64,000 bases of DNA, from contig OX424564.1 of the NCBI GenBank assembly GCA_949152475.1, positions 33,230,165-33,294,164 on the forward strand. Direction: 5' to 3'. The translations under genes and the position numbers were made by a program. This document shows positions 60,068 through 64,000 of this stretch, piece after piece. A model generated the notes under the pieces. That model was not told the DNA's origin, did not search any database, and saw nothing but the letters and a program-made list of their open reading frames with translations. Within the stretch, counting starts at the first letter, position 1; each line of letters starts with the position of its first letter. Origin of the DNA: Terebella lapidaria. Taxonomy: Eukaryota; Annelida; Polychaeta; Terebellida; Terebellidae.

Positions 60068-60589
60068 CAAAAACTGCAGAAAAAAATGAAAAATGTAACT
60101 CAGTGATCATGTTCACTTAATGTCTGGTGGAACTACTGACCGCAAACCAGGCCGTATGGCTAGCCGTGTGCTTGGCAAACCGCGTGTATGAATACGTCAC
60201 TTGTATAACTTATACATGTAGGTTCGACTTTGATAACAGTGTCGGGTTCCACCCGCACGGCTAGCCGCACTGGTAAACGTACGGGTAACCGCGTCAATGG
60301 AAAACAGCCTAATAGTAATACAAGTGATGTTTTGCTGTAACAATTTTTCGCTGTAACAAGATTGGCGATATACAATAATTGCTCTCAAATGGTAGGCTTA
60401 CAGGATAATGTGATTCCTCTGATTATCACTTTCAAACACTTACTCAATTCAATACTAGTATCCTCTGTTGAATTAAGGCACTTTCGATTTCCCTTTATCA
60501 TGTTTATGGGTTAATCAGACGTCCATCAGCGTCAGAATTTGGGGCTGATCCATCAAATGACCTTTGACCCAGGGCACTTGACCTTTTGG

Positions 60590-61165
60590 GCCGAGTCATG
60601 AACAAAGTTCCTCCCATATCACATAAATGGTGCATCGTAGAGCAAAATGCACGGTATATATATTCGGACTTGTGGCCCTAGACAAAATGCCTGAGGGGTA
60701 CTTTGGATGAATTTGTCCCTGGGCCAGTTTTTTATTTTCTGCCATGTCTCGGAAACAGTGCGCCTTAGAGCAGAAACTGAAAACGGACATTATTTAGGCC
60801 TCCTGGCCCTAGACAAACATTCCTAAAGGGTACTTAAAGCCCTGGGGCCAAAAAAAAATTGTGCCGAGTCAGCATTTTTCAGTTTCATCCATATCTCAGG
60901 ATTGGTGCATTGTAGAGCGAAATGGATGTTATTTTTAGACTGGTGCACTAGACAAATATGCCGAAAGATGGGCACTATTGGTGAATTTGGCCCTGAGTCA
61001 AAAAATTGTGCCGAGTCAGTATTTCTTTATTCTTGGCTATATCTCGGAAACGGTGTGTCGTAGAGCAAAATGGACGTCATTTTTAGCCTCCTGGCCCGTG
61101 AACAAACATGACTTGTGACGTCTCGAATTAAAAAATGGAGGGCCAAATTTTTTTTTGCTGTGTCA
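60590..61165 (+). repeat. Diverged tandem repeat, period about 130-150 bp, four units
   Basis: Each unit has, in order: CATATCTCGGAAACGGTGC-like, GTAGAGCAAAATGGACGTTA-like, TTTTTAGACTCCTGGCCCTA-like, GACAAACATGCC, GGGTACTT, and TGTGCCGAGTCAGCATTTTT. The GTAGAGC anchor occurs at about 60,635, 60,766, 60,912 and 61,060. Units are strongly diverged, so the array is old. No coding frame is shared. Confidence 0.8.
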
Positions 61166-61459
61166 GCATTTTTAAAAAGAAAATTTGCCCATATATTGTT
61201 TTATACTGAAATACCTGTTTCATTTCATTCAAATAAAAAGGTTTATCCTTTATTGACAGACATGTCAGTGAACCTGTCATCATCATGGTCATAACAAGGC
61301 GAAACTCTATCATACCTAGGTACCATTTACTAAAATATATATAAATATACATGTATGTTATTACCATTTTATGTGATCCTCCTTCAGTGCCAAATATATT
61401 TTATATGTCTACATGTCCAATTGTCCGTAATCTCAGACAAAGTTACACAGTAAACGGTA

Positions 61460-61760
61460 TACTATGTCAGTAAACAGTAGAGCCCAGCCGGTTTGCGGTA
61501 AAGAAATTCTCCCCGGGTTTGTGGTCAGTAGTTCTAAGCTTACCAGCCCATATGAATTGAAATGGTGTCTTGTAAACTGTTCACAACAGAAAACCGTGAA
61601 CCAAATTAGAAAATTGTGTTATGAATCGAAATGTGTTGTAAACTTTAAACAATGAAAATTGTGAACCAAACTGTACCATTAATGGTGTGTTGTAAACTGT
61701 AAACAATGGAGAGCCATGAAGCATACTGTAACCATGGTAACATGTGGAACCAAACTATGA
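61460..61760 (+). repeat. Short tandem repeats with GTTGTAAACTGTAAACAATG
   Basis: The words TGTAAACTGT, AACAATGRARARYYRTGAAC and CAAACTGTA recur three or four times between 61,565 and 61,735 at intervals of about 50-60 bp. Probably a small decayed minisatellite. No gene. Confidence 0.5.
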
Positions 61761-61867
61761 CATTGCAAAACGAAAAGAAATTAAAGCTACAATTTTAAAC
61801 AGTGTTGGAATTTGTTGCAAGTAAGAATTTATTTGTTGTATTTTAGTTATTGTGTCCCCAAAACTTC

Positions 61868-61915
61868 TCCCTGAACGAAGTTTGGTGGATACTACAGTGT
61901 ATGGATTTGCAAGCA
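61868..61915 (+). repeat. Dispersed CCCGAAC repeat, copy 2
   Basis: Counterpart of 49,574-49,650, in the same orientation. Confidence 0.4.
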
Positions 61916-61947
61916 TGTGCTGCGTCTGTGCAGACATTCATGCGAAC

Positions 61948-62796
61948 GTTTCAAAGCCTAACTAAAGTCGGGAAACTTATTTTCAACAGAATATGGAGTG
62001 AATCCTAAGGATTATTTTAGTTTTTACAGCACGTCAATATCATAATTAGTTACAAAGAAATGGCATTTTACTGAGGAAATTATCCAGACCTAATTAACTA
62101 TTATAATTCGATTATAATGAGTATTCGTGATGTCACGAGGGTTCAACAAGTTAATGCGCTAATAATACTCCTATATTTCTGATGATAAATGTGGCGATCT
62201 ATGCTAATTTCGCATGCATTTTGTTTAATATGAGACACAATCAGTATTCTGTTACCAAATCTGGTTGCCAAGGTACCTAATCCTGATATATGTCCCATAG
62301 CAACGGTGGATGCTAAGGGCCCCAGTGCCATGAATTGAATTATGGACGCAAAATTAGTCAGAATGTGTGCGAGACACTTTTCTCAGACCGTATCACAAAT
62401 TAAGAAGAAAAAAAATTACACCAGTCCAGAAATAAAGCCCCTAGCAACCATGTTGCTATGGGTCATATCTATAGTGTGGTTGCCATGGTGGCCTGATACA
62501 TTTTATAAACATGGTATATTATCTATTATAAGGCATCCTGAGATTTTTTTTAATGATACTATGCATAAGAAATACAGAATAAGGCTCTGAATGTACCTAA
62601 TAAAAGCAATCTACATGTGTGACGTCAAGAATACTCATTATAATAGAACTATAATAGATAAAGTACTTCAAATATTTCAGTGAAAAAGTCATGAAAATGC
62701 GACATAAAAATGATATCTCAAGAACGAATAAAGATATTCATGTTCTGTAGAAGGGAGAATATTAGCGTTTGCATTTTCTTAGTTAGGCTTTAAAGC
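61948..62796. mobile_element. MITE with long (about 190 bp) imperfect inverted ends
   Basis: Outer ends GTTTCAAAGCCTAACTAA (61,948) and, inverted, GCTTTAAAGCCTAACTAA (62,796) match. Inner parts match again: CTATTATAATTCGATTATAA plus TGAGTATTCGTGATGTCAC at 62,098-62,138 versus the inverse of 62,611-62,656. Distances from the ends are about equal (149 and 140 bp), so the whole 190-bp arms are homologous with AT-rich divergence in between. The centre holds AGCAACCATGTTGCTATGGG and GTTGCCATGGTGGCC, short palindromes. No transposase. Confidence 0.75.
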
Positions 62797-62902
62797 TCGA
62801 AGTATTTTATTATTTTTGTTGCAGGCATGGGATATGGTCATTTTTAATCGCCCATACTTGTAGATTGTAATGAGAGTATTGAGGAAAAGTTTCAAGATTT
62901 TT

Positions 62903-64000
62903 TCTGGAAAACATAATAAATTTATTTATAATTCAGTTCTTATCAAAAAATAAATTACTGCAGTATTACTGCAGGGCTTGAACGTTTTTAGCACGGCATT
63001 CTAAAAAATTTGTGCCATGCTAAAAAGGTTTGTGCCGTGCTAAAAAGGTTTGTCCCATGCTAAAAAAGTTTGTGCCATGCTAAAAAGGTTTGTGCTGTGC
63101 TAAAAAGGTTTGTGCCATGCTAAAAAGGTTTGTGCTAAAAAGGTTTGTGCCATGCTAAAAAAGTTTGTGCCATGCTAAAAAGGTTTGTGCCGTGGTAAAA
63201 AGGTTTGTGTCCTGCTAAAAAGGTTTACTCCCTGCTAAAAAGGTTTGTGCCATGCTAAAAAGGTTTGTGCCATGCTAAAAAAGCTTGCGCCCTGCTAAAA
63301 AGGTTTGTGCCATGCTAAAAAAGTTTGTGCCATGCTAAAAAGGTTTGTGCCGTGCTAAAAAGGTTTGTGCCATGCTAAAAAAGTTTGTGCCATGCTAAAA
63401 AGGTTTGTGCCGTGGTAAAAAGGTTTGTGTCCTGCTAAAAAGGTTTACTCCCTGCTAAAAAGGTTTGTGCCATTCTAAAAAGGTTTGTGCCCTGCTAAAA
63501 AGGTTTGCACCCTACTACAAAGGTTTGTGCCGTGCTATAAATCTGGAAAACATAATAAATTTATTTATAATTCAGTTCTTATCAAAAAATAAATTACTGC
63601 AGTATTACTGCAGGGCTTGAACGTTTTTAGCACGGCATTCTAAAAAATTTGTGCCATGCTAAAAAGGTTTGTGCCGTGCTAAAAAGGTTTGTGCCATGCT
63701 AAAAAGGTTTGTGCTGTGCTAAAAAGGTTTGTGCCATGCTAAAAAGGTTTGTGCTAAAAAGGTTTGTGCCATGCTAAAAAGGTTTGTGCCATGCTAAAAA
63801 AGTTTGTGCCATGCTAAAAAGGTTTGTGCCGTGGTAAAAAGGTTTGTGTCCTGCTAAAAAGGTTTACTCCCTGCTAAAAAGGTTTGTGCCATGCTAAAAA
63901 GGTTTGTGCCATGCTAAAAAAGCTTGCGCCCTGCTAAAAAGGTTTGTGCCATGCTAAAAAAGTTTGTGCCATGCTAAAAAGGTTTGTGCCATGGTAAAAA
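62903..64000 (+). repeat. 20-bp minisatellite in a 639-bp higher-order repeat, running off the window
   Basis: The monomer GCTAAAAAGGTTTGTGCCAT and variants (CCGTG, CCTG, TACTCC) repeat from about 63,005. A non-repeat header (TCTGGAAAACATAATAAATT to GCAGGGCTTGAACGTTTTTA) at 62,903-62,998 recurs at 63,542, followed by the same order of monomer variants. The larger unit of 639 bp is thus duplicated, and the second copy is cut by the window end. Confidence 0.93.

Noticed and set aside
60126..61545. Short inverted similarity (AACTACTGACCGCAAACC versus the inverse of 61,500-61,545)
   Set aside because: Under 25 matching bases with interruptions; not enough to call an element.

Overview
The window reads as animal nuclear DNA, most likely a marine invertebrate and probably a mollusc. 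It is AT-rich, with short spliced exons bounded by GT-AG introns, AATAAA signals, long introns full of repeats, and DIRS, Penelope, LINE and MITE-type elements. The species-level inference is weak. Coding content is sparse, and every host gene here has to be assembled from exons.

Left end (1-4.1 kb): the last three exons of a phosphoethanolamine N-methyltransferase gene (+) meet, tail to tail, a complete ten-exon acyl-CoA ligase gene of the 4-coumarate-CoA ligase/luciferase family (-) that ends in the peroxisomal signal SKL. One acceptor site in that ligase gene looks broken. From 4 to 11 kb there are no host genes, only a decayed Penelope-like reverse transcriptase and a MITE.

Middle (11-45 kb): a second ligase gene (copy A, +) has exon 1 at 11,478 and exons 2-10 at 23,470-28,966. 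Its first intron holds a 10.7 kb minisatellite with a 41-bp unit. A block starting about 500 bp upstream of exon 1 and ending in an AT microsatellite in intron 5 is duplicated at 34.9-45.2 kb. That second block (copy B) keeps only exons 1-5, and its minisatellite is split by a 5'-truncated LINE. Between the blocks lies a five-exon gene (-) for a secreted-type, single-pass membrane protein, followed by the tail exon of a second receptor-like gene. The duplication junction falls at the edge of that tail exon.

Right end (45-64 kb): nested inverted-repeat elements; then a small spliced + strand gene (49.4-60.1 kb) whose large intron contains a nearly complete 7.4 kb DIRS retrotransposon. The DIRS element has Gag, RT-RNase H-methylase-like and tyrosine recombinase frames, 170-bp inverted terminal repeats and an internal complementary region. 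It is itself interrupted in the RT by a 1.03 kb TIR transposon with a TA target duplication, and it has an in-frame TGA in the recombinase. An older DIRS end lies just upstream. The window closes with a diverged tandem repeat, a long-TIR MITE and a 20-bp minisatellite arranged in a 639-bp higher-order repeat.

The most notable architecture is the pair of duplicated ligase loci with a giant minisatellite in intron 1, followed by the nested DIRS insertion. No operon-like or bacterial-type system is present.
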